DNA from: JBCCCJ01 sp039029315
GTDB taxonomy: Bacteria; Bacteroidota; Bacteroidia; J057
DNA length: 64,000 nt
Assembly (NCBI GenBank): GCA_039029315.1
Contig: JBCCGK010000007.1
Span: forward strand, 116,531 to 180,530
Reading direction: 5' to 3'
The notes below the pieces were generated by a model. The model made no database searches. It was not told the DNA's origin and saw only the letters and a program-made list of their open reading frames with translations. The translations under genes were made by a program, and so were the position numbers. Shown one piece after another: positions 9,143 to 18,960 of the stretch (its first letter is position 1; each line of letters starts with the position of its first letter).

Positions 9143-10348
9143 TTACAGGTGTTGAAATGTGGCAGGTTGGGTCCAGGCCATTTCGTAAATTGCTGTTTCG
9201 ATTGGATTGGGATGTAGGGCAGAAGAAACTATTTTTGCCCTGACAAATAGCAATTTTTCCCCAATCGTGAAGGATGCTTCAGTGGCCGAAACCTGTTCCA
9301 GAACCTTGCTTTCTTTGTCTCCCTTCTCACAGCCAATGAAGAAAATCTCATATTGCACATCTGCTTCTGCATCGATCTTGAGGTGGATCTTGTTGTTTTG
9401 CACAGAAAGTTCGGTAAGCTGTACACCAGTCGAGGCATAGAATTTTCCTTTTTCCATCGCATCAATCAAAGCTGTTTCTTGTAAAGAATCCGCATTCACC
9501 ATGATCCAGCCTCTCCCCGAATTGCTCCATTTGCTATCAAACTCATGATAGTGGTGACTATCATCTGTTGCCATGCCATACATAAGAGGTTTGCCTTGCT
9601 TCAGATAGGCAATATTGATCAAATCCCACATCTCCTCCGTATCCATGTGAACAGAGTCTCCCAGATTATGGACCTGTGGATGACCATTGAAAACTTCAAA
9701 AAACCTCTCACCTCGAAGCTGAATCATATCCTCCAGACTTATGGCATAATGGAAGTTGGGATGGTTCACATGGATGATCATGGGGATGCCTGTCTTCTCT
9801 CTTTGCCTATGAACCGCATCAATATTGTTCTGGATTGTCTCCACCACACTCTTGCCTCCCTGAGGATCGATCAATTCCTGAACATTGGTTGCATTGAGGT
9901 GGATGGGTCGCTTCTCAAATTGGTCTGTAATTTCTTCTGCTTGCAGAATGAGGAAGGAATCTTTCTCCTCAAACAGAGGCCGGTATTCTTCCAGGGTTTT
10001 CAATCGCACTTCCACTTGTGCAGCTGTCTCTTTGTATTCGACCCATTCCTCTCCGAAAGTCTGCAGATACTCCTGAAAGGCAGTTTGGTACATGTCTCCG
10101 TCCGGGATCACCATCCAGCGTTCTCCTTCGGCTAATCGATTATGGTCAGACAAGGCCACAAAGTGATAGGCTCGCTCTTTATACCATTTCATGATCTGCT
10201 CTGGAAATTCATCTCCATCACTCCAATAGGAATGCGTATGCAGATTTCCTTTGTACCAGCGTTGTGGAGAGGAACTATCTTCTACAGGAGAACAATGAAG
10301 TAGAAAAAGAGTGGTCGCGATCATCAAAAACATCTGAGTGTAAGTCAT
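9143..10348 (-). CDS. Secreted PHP-domain metal-dependent phosphoesterase/hydrolase (CehA/McbA-like)
   Basis: This 401-residue protein carries a lipoprotein-like signal (LMIATTLFLLHC). The PHP domain starts immediately: NLHTHSYWSDGD supplies H-x-H metal ligands, FVALSDHNR the next Asp-His pair, and MIIHVNHPNFHYAI and MATDDSHHYH the later ligands. The C-terminal 90 residues form a beta-rich domain after FYASTG. This architecture is typical of secreted PHP/CehA-McbA hydrolases of Bacteroidota, which cleave phosphoesters or other esters of unknown physiological substrates. It is flanked by unrelated genes and its transcription unit appears to be single-gene. Confidence 0.85.
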   Translation of the reverse strand: MTYTQMFLMIATTLFLLHCSPVEDSSSPQRWYKGNLHTHSYWSDGDEFPEQIMKWYKERAYHFVALSDHNRLAEGERWMVIPDGDMYQTAFQEYLQTFGEEWVEYKETAAQVEVRLKTLEEYRPLFEEKDSFLILQAEEITDQFEKRPIHLNATNVQELIDPQGGKSVVETIQNNIDAVHRQREKTGIPMIIHVNHPNFHYAISLEDMIQLRGERFFEVFNGHPQVHNLGDSVHMDTEEMWDLINIAYLKQGKPLMYGMATDDSHHYHEFDSKWSNSGRGWIMVNADSLQETALIDAMEKGKFYASTGVQLTELSVQNNKIHLKIDAEADVQYEIFFIGCEKGDKESKVLEQVSATEASFTIGEKLLFVRAKIVSSALHPNPIETAIYEMAWTQPATFQHL

Positions 10349-10514
10349 GACATTGGGATAAAGGTGGAATTTGTGAGATGCTTAGAGACCTTTCCAACAA
10401 AAAAAAATAATCGATCAAGGTGAACTTCAGCATTTCGAGGGTGTATGTTGGGTATCTAGGAAAACCTGTATGTCAGTATTCCAATCCTCTCATTCATTCT
10501 CCCACAACAGATTT

Positions 10515-11537
10515 ATGCGCAGCTTTCTAGCGTTGCTTCTTGGCTTCCTCACGGTTTCGGGAATGGGTCAAGAGAGTAAGCTCATTGGTCAACAGGCCAT
10601 CCACATCACGATCAATACGCAACAAGATACAATTGATTTTATGATTGTGGATACTGCATTGACGCAGAAAAAACCAATATTCCTGTTTTGTCAAGGCTCT
10701 CTTCCCCTTCCTCTGTTTGTCGAATTGGAGCAGCAAGGTATATATATGTTTGGGGGAGGAATCAATAATTTCGACTATCAAGCACTTGTCAGGCAGTATC
10801 ATCTGGTGGTCATCTCTATGCCACACACTCCCATGATTGTTCCACAAGCATTCCTTAATCCTCAATACCAATACGTTCCTGATCCGACGAAACCAAGACA
10901 ATTTTCGCAGGCCTATCTTGAGGCTGATTATTTGGACAACTATGTCAGACGAGCAAAGATCGTTTTGGATTATCTAAGCAAACAAATCTATGTGGAGTCT
11001 TCCCGACTCGTTGTAGCCGGGCATTCGCAAGGGGCCAAGGTCGCAACCAAAATCGCTGGCAGCTATCCTGCTGTATCTCATCTGGGATTGTTTGCCCCAA
11101 ATCCCATCGGCAGAATCGATCAATTTATCAGACAGGCCAGATTGGATGCCCAATTGGGCAAGATCAGTTGGGAAGAAGCTGATTCCATGATGAACGAGCA
11201 GATTAGCTTTTTTCAGACTGCCCATCATTCTGATTCTGTCAAAAAGCATCCTTATCTCAAAGCCTGGAAGACGTTTTCAGAACCGTTCTATGATGATTGG
11301 CTGGAACTGACCATTCCCCTCTACATTGCCTATGGAACTGAAGATCGAACTGCCGATTTATGCGACCTGGTTCCGCTCTTTTTTATCCAGGAAGGAAAAG
11401 ACAACCTCACCCTGAAGCGGTATCTGGGGCTGGAGCATAATTTCTTTGAAAAGAGCAGGGATGGACGTGTCAATTATGAACAAGCCCATTGGCCGGAGGT
11501 CATGACGAGCTTTGTAGCATGGATTGGATCTCCCTAG
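10515..11537 (+). CDS. Secreted alpha/beta hydrolase
   Basis: I place the start at ATG 10515, giving a clean signal peptide (MRSFLALLLGFLTVSGMGQ); an ATG 45 bases upstream would add 15 residues of non-signal sequence. The 340-residue protein has an alpha/beta-hydrolase core: nucleophile elbow VVAGHSQGAKVA, a late IAYGTEDRTADL segment providing the acid, and LGLEHNFFEK providing the histidine. Residues between the elbow and the acid form a helical cap. Substrate is unknown; esterase or acyl-hydrolase activity is inferred from the triad. Confidence 0.8.
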   Translation: MRSFLALLLGFLTVSGMGQESKLIGQQAIHITINTQQDTIDFMIVDTALTQKKPIFLFCQGSLPLPLFVELEQQGIYMFGGGINNFDYQALVRQYHLVVISMPHTPMIVPQAFLNPQYQYVPDPTKPRQFSQAYLEADYLDNYVRRAKIVLDYLSKQIYVESSRLVVAGHSQGAKVATKIAGSYPAVSHLGLFAPNPIGRIDQFIRQARLDAQLGKISWEEADSMMNEQISFFQTAHHSDSVKKHPYLKAWKTFSEPFYDDWLELTIPLYIAYGTEDRTADLCDLVPLFFIQEGKDNLTLKRYLGLEHNFFEKSRDGRVNYEQAHWPEVMTSFVAWIGSP

Positions 11538-11551
11538 CAACAAGCAGTAGG

Positions 11552-11578
11552 CAGGCCCGGACGTATCATCCGAGCCTG
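11552..11578. terminator. Candidate hairpin terminator between convergent genes
   Basis: The stem CAGGCcCGGA/TCCGaGCCTG has a 7-base loop and lies between the plus-strand hydrolase (stop 11537) and the minus-strand M20 gene (stop 11613). On the minus strand the single mismatch becomes a G-U wobble. The T-tract is poor on both sides, so this is weaker than other terminators here. Confidence 0.4.
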
Positions 11579-11612
11579 TAATGTCAGGATATCTCGTTTT
11601 AGGAATAGTCTC

Positions 11613-13055
11613 TTAATGTCCAGAATTGATTGGCGGAGGGCCTTCTGGCACCATGCCTTTGTAGACATACTCTCCTTTTCTTTCCTTGAATTCGGCTTTG
11701 ATTTTGACTCGGAGTTCAGGATTTTCAAACAAATCCACCATGGTCATCCCGAGGGCTTTGGCGGCATAGGCCATTCCTTTATGGCCGATAGACATGCCTC
11801 CACAAGCTACAACTGCCCAGGAGTGCCAGGGCGTATCTTTGGGTGCTGTGGTAACCCCCAATCGAATGGTTGGCACGACAAAACTTACATCTCCCACATC
11901 GGTTGAGCCTCCCATTGGATGTTCTTGTGTTTCTTCCAAAGGATTGATCTCACACTCGATCCCTACTTGTTTTTTCCCAGTAGCTTCCTGTATTTTTTTC
12001 CCAAAAGTCTGTTCCTCTTCCGTATACTCGATGGGGCCCAGGAACTCTAGATTTTGCTGCAAGACTGCTCCTCCTGTTCTGTTCACCAGCACCTCATGGA
12101 TACCAGAGATGAGTGAAATTTTGTGATCTACATCTGCCATGATAGCTGCTCCTCCAGCCATTTCCTCCACTCGCTTCCAGACGATTTCCATTCCTTCCCG
12201 CTTGGTATCCCTCACACGAACCCAAATTCTGGAATAATCTGGGACAACATTCACCACCTGTCCACCATCCTGAATGTGATAGTGGATTCTCACAGTTGGT
12301 CTCACATGCTCTCGATAGTAATTGATGCCTGTAGTATACAGTTCCAGGGCATCTGAAGCACTCCGTCCATTCCAGGGATCGCCGGAAGCATGAGCCGCTT
12401 GTCCATAAAATTCGACCATAAAATCCACCAGAGCCAGAGAACTCTGTACATTGGCTTTGGTTTCTGCACTGGGATGCCAGTCCATCACAACATCTACATC
12501 ATCAAAAAGGCCAGCTCGAATCATCCAGAGTTTGCCAAAGAATTTTTCTTCCGCTGGCGTGCCATAGAAACGAATGGTGCCTTCCAGTTTGCCAGCCTCA
12601 ATCAGTTCCTTGATGGTGATGGCTGCTCCTAAAGATGCTACCCCGAACAAATTGTGTCCACATCCATGTCCCGGCGCTCCGGGATTCCGTGGGTCTTTGG
12701 TCGGAACAGTCTTCTGGGACAGGCCAGGCAGAGCGTCAAATTCACCCAAAATCCCAATGATGGGGGACCCAGATCCATATTCTGCCACAAATGCCGTTGG
12801 AATTTCTGCAACTCCCCGTTCAACCTTGAATCCATTGACTTCAGCGAAGTTACTTAATGCGGCCGCAGATTGGGTCTCCTGAAAGGCGATTTCTTCAAAT
12901 CCCCAGATCTTGTCACTCAGGTCTGTGAGCGCATCAAATTTGCTGTCAACAGAAGCAATGACAGCTTTTTTGTTTTTGTTGATTTTTGGTTGTTTTTGAG
13001 CATGGACACCCAAACACACCAGCAGTAGAAAAATAGTAGTTGATAAAGCCTTCAT
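11613..13055 (-). CDS. Secreted M20-family amidohydrolase, AbgB-like (p-aminobenzoyl-glutamate hydrolase type)
   Basis: The protein is about 480 residues from ATG 13055, chosen for the signal peptide MKALSTTIFLLLVCLGVHAQ; the frame is open for 44 codons upstream but without signal character. M20D/AbgB motifs are clear: GILGEFDALPGLSQ, GHGCGHNLFG, YGTPAEEKFFGK, VMDWHPS, GQAAHASGDPW and GSTDVGDVSFVVPT. AbgB-type enzymes cleave p-aminobenzoyl-glutamate or similar N-acyl amino acids with a binuclear zinc site. Export to the periplasm departs from cytoplasmic E. coli AbgAB. An AbgT-type transporter operon with another M20 enzyme lies 9 kb away (20120-23682), so a shared substrate is possible but inferred. 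Confidence 0.9.
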   Translation of the reverse strand: MKALSTTIFLLLVCLGVHAQKQPKINKNKKAVIASVDSKFDALTDLSDKIWGFEEIAFQETQSAAALSNFAEVNGFKVERGVAEIPTAFVAEYGSGSPIIGILGEFDALPGLSQKTVPTKDPRNPGAPGHGCGHNLFGVASLGAAITIKELIEAGKLEGTIRFYGTPAEEKFFGKLWMIRAGLFDDVDVVMDWHPSAETKANVQSSLALVDFMVEFYGQAAHASGDPWNGRSASDALELYTTGINYYREHVRPTVRIHYHIQDGGQVVNVVPDYSRIWVRVRDTKREGMEIVWKRVEEMAGGAAIMADVDHKISLISGIHEVLVNRTGGAVLQQNLEFLGPIEYTEEEQTFGKKIQEATGKKQVGIECEINPLEETQEHPMGGSTDVGDVSFVVPTIRLGVTTAPKDTPWHSWAVVACGGMSIGHKGMAYAAKALGMTMVDLFENPELRVKIKAEFKERKGEYVYKGMVPEGPPPINSGH

Positions 13056-13193
13056 ATTCAACATCAATTGATTGTGAGTGAAAACTCTCAGCTCGACAGC
13101 TTTCAATTTAATTCTTCTCGGAAAAGAGTAAAAAATAATCGGAAACGCCCAATTTTTACAAAAAAAAGAAGAACCCTCGAACCTCATGTTCCT

Positions 13194-14486
13194 TCACACG
13201 ATCTGAGCCAACTCATATGCCTGGGTTGTGGTGTAATATTTGGCGAGCATATTGGGTATTTCCCATTCAGGCAAGCGTCCGAGAGCCAGATAGTCCAAAA
13301 AATGTTGTGTCACCTGAGCGAAATGCGCTTCATGCCCAACACGATAGCGCTTCGGAATCAAGATCTCATATTCATCTCCCACAGGAATCCAATCGATCAA
13401 TGGATAGTCGGCACGCAAGCTTCTTATTGCTGAACCTAGATTGGTTTCAAATTGATCTCGGTCTAGCTGCCCTTTCTTTTTCACATACAAGGCTGGCTGA
13501 AAATTCTGTTCCTTCCCCTGCCGAATGATCACGTCCGCCTTCGTCCCTCGCAAGATGGCAAAGTGGGTATCTCCGCCTCCCGGCGGTGCTTCAAAATCCC
13601 AAGTTGCTACAATCCGAACATGCTTCCCTTTCAGGCGGTAGGTGAATGCCCCATTGGCCAGCACATGAAGGTGCCCATCAGACTCCACATTTTTTTGCAA
13701 AAAATCGGGAAAGGTATCCAGATCAGTTACTTTGGAAAACTCCTCCAGACTCAAGGCGGTTGACCAATGATCGGCCTTCAGCATCTCAATATCGCGTTCA
13801 TAATCCAGAATTACCTCTGGAAAACAGGCCCACTGAACCAAATCGACCAAATGAGTAGTTACATCTACAATAGACTCTCCTTGCTGATGGACATCAAAAT
13901 ACCATGCAGGTCTCACAATGGGTTCTCCTGCTACCAGTTTTGAGAAATGATGTACACTTTCAATCACGATGGAAGGATGATCTGGCCTTCCATGTTCCAG
14001 TTCGCCAAATACCTCCGGGATATTGGCCAGAGCCTTCTGCAATATATTGGTGATTTCAAACCGCTCAGTCATGATGTCATACAACAGGACTTTCCGATCT
14101 TTTGCAATCAAAAAACTATGGATCAAAGCCTCAAAATCCTGCTTATTGATTACCATAGGTTTGTCTGCCAGCACATGCAGACCTGCATCCACGGATCGGA
14201 ATATGTATTCGATTTTCTTCTGGTTGTTTCCAGCCAAAACAACCACACTTCCATGCTTATCTGCCAACATCTGGGCCAGATACTCTGGACCAATGTGGCT
14301 TTCTTCCTGCCAGTGGACGGCTTGATCCTCTCTATTGGCAAAGCCCTTGAGTCGATGCAAAAAATCTTCTACTTCCGGCCCTTGAGGAGCATATACATGA
14401 ATGTGGGGATCGATGGTTTCATAGGAGGACTTTAAGACAAGTGCTGCATGAAAATGGCCAGGGTTTAGGAAAAGTAACTGATGCAT
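13194..14486 (-). CDS. Gfo/Idh/MocA-family oxidoreductase with putative oxidoreductase C-terminal domain
   Basis: The 430-residue protein has no signal peptide. The N-terminal Rossmann-like domain (LLFLNPGHFHAALVLKSS, then SVVVLAGNNQKK and AGLHVLADKPMVIN) matches the Gfo/Idh/MocA group, including the diagnostic DKP segment. The C-terminal domain (about residues 150-430, with VTTHLVDLVQWACFP) is the type annotated as a putative oxidoreductase C-terminal domain in Bacteroidota. Such proteins use NAD(P) on sugar-like substrates; the specific reaction is unknown. A TATATTTG element on the minus strand (14520-14527) could be its -7 promoter element, 33 bases before the ATG, but has no matching -33. 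The photolyase gene is divergent. Confidence 0.87.
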   Translation of the reverse strand: MHQLLFLNPGHFHAALVLKSSYETIDPHIHVYAPQGPEVEDFLHRLKGFANREDQAVHWQEESHIGPEYLAQMLADKHGSVVVLAGNNQKKIEYIFRSVDAGLHVLADKPMVINKQDFEALIHSFLIAKDRKVLLYDIMTERFEITNILQKALANIPEVFGELEHGRPDHPSIVIESVHHFSKLVAGEPIVRPAWYFDVHQQGESIVDVTTHLVDLVQWACFPEVILDYERDIEMLKADHWSTALSLEEFSKVTDLDTFPDFLQKNVESDGHLHVLANGAFTYRLKGKHVRIVATWDFEAPPGGGDTHFAILRGTKADVIIRQGKEQNFQPALYVKKKGQLDRDQFETNLGSAIRSLRADYPLIDWIPVGDEYEILIPKRYRVGHEAHFAQVTQHFLDYLALGRLPEWEIPNMLAKYYTTTQAYELAQIV

Positions 14487-14541
14487 ATGATGACTTGCTT
14501 GAAGGTAAGCATCTCATAACAAATATACAGGCAAATGAGTT

Positions 14542-15861
14542 ATGATTGGTATGCAGAATTCAAAATCAGCATTTTGGTTTAGGAGAGATCTCAGGTTGCA
14601 GGACAATATCGGTCTGTTTCATGCCTTAAAAGCTGAGGTTCCTGTGGTTCCTGTCTTCATTTTCGATCAGGAAATTCTGGAAGACCTGCCCAAACAAGAC
14701 AACAGAGTCTGCTTTATTCACCAGCAGATTTTGGCCATTCAAAAAAGTCTGGAGGCGATGGGAAGCAGTTTGGTTGTTCGATATGGCAAAGTACAAGACA
14801 TTTGGCCGAAATTGGTCCAGGAATATTCGATACAAACGGTCTATACCAACCACGATTATGAACCTTCTGCCATTCAGCGCGATCTTGTAATTCAAGATCT
14901 CTTGACCCATCACGGATGCGGGTTTCATACGTTTCGTGATCAGGTAATTTTTGAAAAGGATGAGTTGCTTACGGGTGGGGGGAAGCCCTATTCAGTGTTT
15001 ACCCCCTATTCCCGAAAATGGAAAGCCTCCTTGACACAAGATAGAATTCACTCTGTAGATACAGCTGCTTTTAGTCCTTATTTTTTTGCTTCCCCTCCCC
15101 TTCCGATTCCCTCTCTTGCCTCAATGGGGTTTCAGGAATCCGAGGCAACTTTTCCTCCTTCCTCTCCCAATCATGAAATCATCCGCCATTATGAGCAGAA
15201 GCGAAATTTTCCCTCTCTCCCAGGTACAAGTCGCCTTGGGATTCACCTTCGATTTGGCACCATAAGCATTCGACAGCTGGTCCGTATAGCGATTCAGCTT
15301 AATGAAACCTATCTCAATGAGTTGATCTGGCGGGAGTTCTATATGCAAATTCTGTTCAACTTCCCCCATGTGACCGAAGGGCCCTTCCGACCACAATACG
15401 CTCATATTCCCTGGAGAAATGAGGAGGAGGAGTTTGAGAAATGGTGCCATGGCCAGACTGGATATCCCCTTGTGGATGCAGGCATGCGAGAGTTGAATGC
15501 CACGGGATTTATGCACAATCGTGTACGTATGGTCACGGCTAGTTTTTTGACAAAACATTTGTTGATCGATTGGCAGTGGGGAGAAGCCTATTTTGCAGAA
15601 AAATTGCTCGATTTTGAATTGGCTTCTAACAATGGTGGATGGCAATGGGCTGCTGGCTGCGGCACGGATGCAGCGCCCTATTTTCGTGTGTTCAATCCCA
15701 CTTCCCAAATGAAGAAGTTTGATCCTGACTTGCGCTATGTCATGAAGTGGGTTCCAGAATTCGGCACACCAGTTTATCCCAAACCAATTGTAGAGCACAA
15801 ATTTGCCAGAGAAAGATGCCTTCGAACCTACAAGGAAGCACTGGACTCAATCAAGGCCTGA
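14542..15861 (+). CDS. phr: Deoxyribodipyrimidine photolyase / cryptochrome-family protein
   Basis: A cytoplasmic flavoprotein of 436-439 residues (ATG 14542 or 14551). The N-terminal alpha/beta antenna domain opens with AFWFRRDLRLQDNIGL. The C-terminal FAD domain shows the class I photolyase signature: TSRLGIHLRFGTISIRQL, LIWREFYMQILFNFPHV, TGYPLVDAGMRELNATGFMHNR, the WQWGEAYF segment and NNGGWQWAAGCGTDAAPYFRVFNP. It probably repairs UV-induced cyclobutane pyrimidine dimers using blue light. Length and residue pattern fit CPD photolyases better than DASH cryptochromes, but the two cannot be fully separated by eye. Confidence 0.92.
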   Translation: MIGMQNSKSAFWFRRDLRLQDNIGLFHALKAEVPVVPVFIFDQEILEDLPKQDNRVCFIHQQILAIQKSLEAMGSSLVVRYGKVQDIWPKLVQEYSIQTVYTNHDYEPSAIQRDLVIQDLLTHHGCGFHTFRDQVIFEKDELLTGGGKPYSVFTPYSRKWKASLTQDRIHSVDTAAFSPYFFASPPLPIPSLASMGFQESEATFPPSSPNHEIIRHYEQKRNFPSLPGTSRLGIHLRFGTISIRQLVRIAIQLNETYLNELIWREFYMQILFNFPHVTEGPFRPQYAHIPWRNEEEEFEKWCHGQTGYPLVDAGMRELNATGFMHNRVRMVTASFLTKHLLIDWQWGEAYFAEKLLDFELASNNGGWQWAAGCGTDAAPYFRVFNPTSQMKKFDPDLRYVMKWVPEFGTPVYPKPIVEHKFARERCLRTYKEALDSIKA

Positions 15862-16040
15862 TCCTTCATATTGGGAGATGGTTGAGACATTTGTTTATTT
15901 GTTCTGTGAATCAAGGGTTCATAGGATCAGAAACTGCTCAGCAAAAGGGAGATGGTGTAAACAGGCAGGAGTTGGACTCCAGATGAACTTGTCGACGCGA
16001 GATTCTGTGTAACAAGCCCCTCACTCCAAGCCTCAACAGG

Positions 16041-17228
16041 ATGGCCAAAAAGACACTCATATTCGGGATTTATTATCTCATTTTTTTGCCCCTTCTTCTT
16101 GGATTTTATTTTCACAAATCTGCAGAGCCGCAGATCTTGATCTATAATTATCCGTATTTTTTTGTTCTTCTGTTCCTGAGTATTCTCCTTCTTGGCCTGA
16201 TTCCCTATTTGGTTCATCGGTTCATCAAACGACTTGGCTTCCGGAAGTTTCTGTTTGCCTTGAGTCCCACGGTGCTTGTCTTACTCCTGTTGTATTTGTT
16301 TTGCCACTATCGATATTATGCCGTAAAACAACATCCATTTGATCCATTCCTGCAAGCTCCACACACACAGCTGGATCTTACTGATTTTGCTGAAGATGAA
16401 GTTGTGATCCTGGCCCTCGGTGGATCAACCACCCGCAACATTAAGTTGGCAGAGGAAGACAGATATCCCTATTTACTGGAACAACAATTGACATCTCGCT
16501 ATCCACAGCTTCGCATCAGAGTTGTCAATGCCGGAATGCCCTGGTATACCAGCAAACATTCTCTGATCACTTATGAGACTTACTTTCACAAACTCCAACC
16601 AGATATGGTTATCATCATGCATGCCATCAATGACATCAGTAGATCATTTTCCCCGCCTGAGTTTGCAATGGGTCCCTACCAAGCAGATTACTCCCACTAT
16701 TATGGTCCATCCATCAGGGGCGCACAAGCCAAATCATTTGAGAGAGCAGTCGTCGATGTTGGCTTACAATATTGGTTCAGTTCTGTGCGAAAACATGCTG
16801 TTGATTTTCCGATCACCACCTACCGCTCTCTTGATTCATATACAGATTATTTAAGCAGGTTGATCCAGAACATTCAGAAAGATGGTGCCAATGTGCTGAT
16901 TCTCGAGCAGCGCTCTTTGTATAAAGCTTCCCTTTCTCCCGCTGAACAGCAAGTCCTTACCTTTGGCAAGCTGTATTGCAATAATGGGCACCGCTATGCC
17001 AGTCCTGCCTCCTTGTTGGCAGCCATGAATTTGTTCAATAATCAAGCCCGCAAGATCGCACGGCAGGAAGGAGCAAGGTTCGTCGAGCTAAAAGCGTCTC
17101 TCCCAAGCGAGCTAACCTACTTCAGAGATGATGTCCACTATACCCCATTGGGCACAGCACGAATTGCGAAAGAAGTTGCTGCCTACATTCAAGACCAACA
17201 ACTAATCACTGCCGAAGCGAGTCCCTGA
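16041..17228 (+). CDS. Membrane-anchored SGNH/GDSL-family hydrolase
   Basis: This 395-residue protein has two or three N-terminal transmembrane segments (about residues 8-25, 35-52, 67-90) followed by a periplasmic SGNH hydrolase domain. The catalytic blocks are intact: ILALGGSTTRN (Ser), VVNAGMPWYTS (Gly), IIMHAINDIS (Asn), and FRDDVHYTPLG (Asp-x-x-His). The fold covers acetylesterases and acyltransferase-associated enzymes acting on glycans. Its stop codon is one base from the stop of the convergent alkaline-phosphatase-fold membrane enzyme, so transcripts must overlap or be stopped within coding sequence. Substrate unknown. Confidence 0.82.
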   Translation: MAKKTLIFGIYYLIFLPLLLGFYFHKSAEPQILIYNYPYFFVLLFLSILLLGLIPYLVHRFIKRLGFRKFLFALSPTVLVLLLLYLFCHYRYYAVKQHPFDPFLQAPHTQLDLTDFAEDEVVILALGGSTTRNIKLAEEDRYPYLLEQQLTSRYPQLRIRVVNAGMPWYTSKHSLITYETYFHKLQPDMVIIMHAINDISRSFSPPEFAMGPYQADYSHYYGPSIRGAQAKSFERAVVDVGLQYWFSSVRKHAVDFPITTYRSLDSYTDYLSRLIQNIQKDGANVLILEQRSLYKASLSPAEQQVLTFGKLYCNNGHRYASPASLLAAMNLFNNQARKIARQEGARFVELKASLPSELTYFRDDVHYTPLGTARIAKEVAAYIQDQQLITAEASP

Positions 17229-17229
17229 C

Positions 17230-18960
17230 TTACTGGCATACACAACAGTTTCTCCCTTCTTCCCCTTGTCCCAGGAGATGTATCTCATATTCCTCTCCGC
17301 TCTCTTCGTGCAGGATGTATTGCACAATCGTAGAATCCTGTTGGACTACACTGGAGCACCATCCTGGTTTGTGAAGCGTTCTTATCAAGGCAATATTTTC
17401 ATCGGCAGGCGTTTGGAAGAGAGAGGTCCCTTCCCAATTGGCTGGAATAGGCAAGCCCAAGCGATCTACGATGGTCGCAGCGATATCTACCTGACGGGCG
17501 AAAAACAGATTTTGACAGGAGGTCGAATCGGTATCGTAAATAAGTAAAGGAATCTGAACAGAACCGGGGAACAGGTGATTCCCATGTCCATAATAGTCAT
17601 ATTCGCCCAAGCCTTCTCCATGATCTGCAGTGATCATCACCAAGGCATTATCCAACAATTCAAGCGCAGTCAATTGTTGCCATATGGCCTCGATATAGGC
17701 ATCTGCCTGACGAATCCCATTGTCATAGCCATTGATAATCGCCAAAGAATCTTCAAGAGGTAGCCTCTCTGAAGACCGCCAGTCCTGCTCAACAGGAACG
17801 GGACGATAGAGTTGATAGGCAGAATCATCCTCTCCATACATATGTGCCGACATCAGGTGTAGATAGAGAAATTGAGCTGGTTCTCCAACAGATAACTCTT
17901 GAGAAAATTGGTCCAGGGCATCCAGGACCAATCGATCATCGAAGCCCCGGCCTGTTGAGCTTCCATCCTGAAATCGATCGATGCTCCCAGCATGTGCATG
18001 ATCCAGGAAATAATAGGCTTGCTGGTGTCCAGACAAAAAGAAACTCACGTCATACCCTTGTTGTTTCAGTAGATGGTGGAGAGAAAAATGACTGAATCCT
18101 AATTCTGAAGTTGTACGACTGGACAAGCTGCTTGCCACCCCACAAGGAGAAAAAGAACAGGAGGAGAATGTCCACGCTACTCGTTGGAGATTGCCTTCTT
18201 GTAACAGGGAATCTAAAAATGGAGTCGTTGTCCGATCATATCCAAAGGCACTCATGTGGTCTGCCCGCAAAGCGTCCACCATAATCAGAATGATATGTTT
18301 TTGATCTATCGTTTGTTGGGAAGGATAGTGCAAACGAATCTTTGCGTCTTCTACTGCAGATCGAAAGATGTGAATGGTTTCAGGTGACGCAGGGTATACA
18401 CGAGCCTTCACCGTATTACTTAGCGGTTCTCCTGCGGCATATCCCCATGGCAACAATCCCATGGCAGCAATCCCCCATCCCCAATTCCATGCGGCGGATT
18501 GCCATTTACTCCTTGCCCATGTCTCAGTCCAGCATCCCCAAAGAAGAATACCAGCAAGCCCGATGATCCACATAGCTGCAAGATAGATCCAACTGTCGCA
18601 CAACAGAATGCCCTCACGTAGAGATTCCCCAGCCATCCAACTCATCCCAATCATTCGGAAAGACATATATTTCCCCCACAAATGGTTGGAAAATACTGCA
18701 TAACAATACACAAGCGATAAGCCGATCAGGCTCAAGGACATCATGAGTCTTCCGACCAACAAGTATCGGTCTTTGGTCCATCTGACAACCTTCCCAATGG
18801 CTGCTACCCATAGCAGATGATGCAACAATACGGTCCAGGAATAAGACTCCTGAACAATCAAGAGCACAGATACAGTTCCCCCCCATGACAATAAGAGTCC
18901 CATCCACCAGTAAGGCGTTAGGCTGGACATCCAATCCTTTCTGATTGTCTCCTTGGGCAT
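17230..18960 (-). CDS. Membrane-anchored sulfatase-like hydrolase/transferase (alkaline phosphatase superfamily)
   Basis: The 576-residue protein has about five transmembrane helices in its first 180 residues, then a periplasmic alkaline-phosphatase-fold domain: IILIMVDALRADHMSAFGYD (metal Asp), FSSCSFSPCGVASSLSSRTT (nucleophile region), MITADHGEGLGEYDYYGHGNH (Asp-His and His ligands). The architecture resembles LtaS/EptA-type phosphoglycerol or phosphoethanolamine transferases, but the nucleophile segment is S/C-rich instead of a sulfatase CxPSR, so sulfatase activity is unlikely. A role in modifying lipid A or envelope polymers is inference. It is convergent with the SGNH gene, one base apart. 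Confidence 0.8.
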   Translation of the reverse strand: MPKETIRKDWMSSLTPYWWMGLLLSWGGTVSVLLIVQESYSWTVLLHHLLWVAAIGKVVRWTKDRYLLVGRLMMSLSLIGLSLVYCYAVFSNHLWGKYMSFRMIGMSWMAGESLREGILLCDSWIYLAAMWIIGLAGILLWGCWTETWARSKWQSAAWNWGWGIAAMGLLPWGYAAGEPLSNTVKARVYPASPETIHIFRSAVEDAKIRLHYPSQQTIDQKHIILIMVDALRADHMSAFGYDRTTTPFLDSLLQEGNLQRVAWTFSSCSFSPCGVASSLSSRTTSELGFSHFSLHHLLKQQGYDVSFFLSGHQQAYYFLDHAHAGSIDRFQDGSSTGRGFDDRLVLDALDQFSQELSVGEPAQFLYLHLMSAHMYGEDDSAYQLYRPVPVEQDWRSSERLPLEDSLAIINGYDNGIRQADAYIEAIWQQLTALELLDNALVMITADHGEGLGEYDYYGHGNHLFPGSVQIPLLIYDTDSTSCQNLFFARQVDIAATIVDRLGLPIPANWEGTSLFQTPADENIALIRTLHKPGWCSSVVQQDSTIVQYILHEESGEEYEIHLLGQGEEGRNCCVCQ

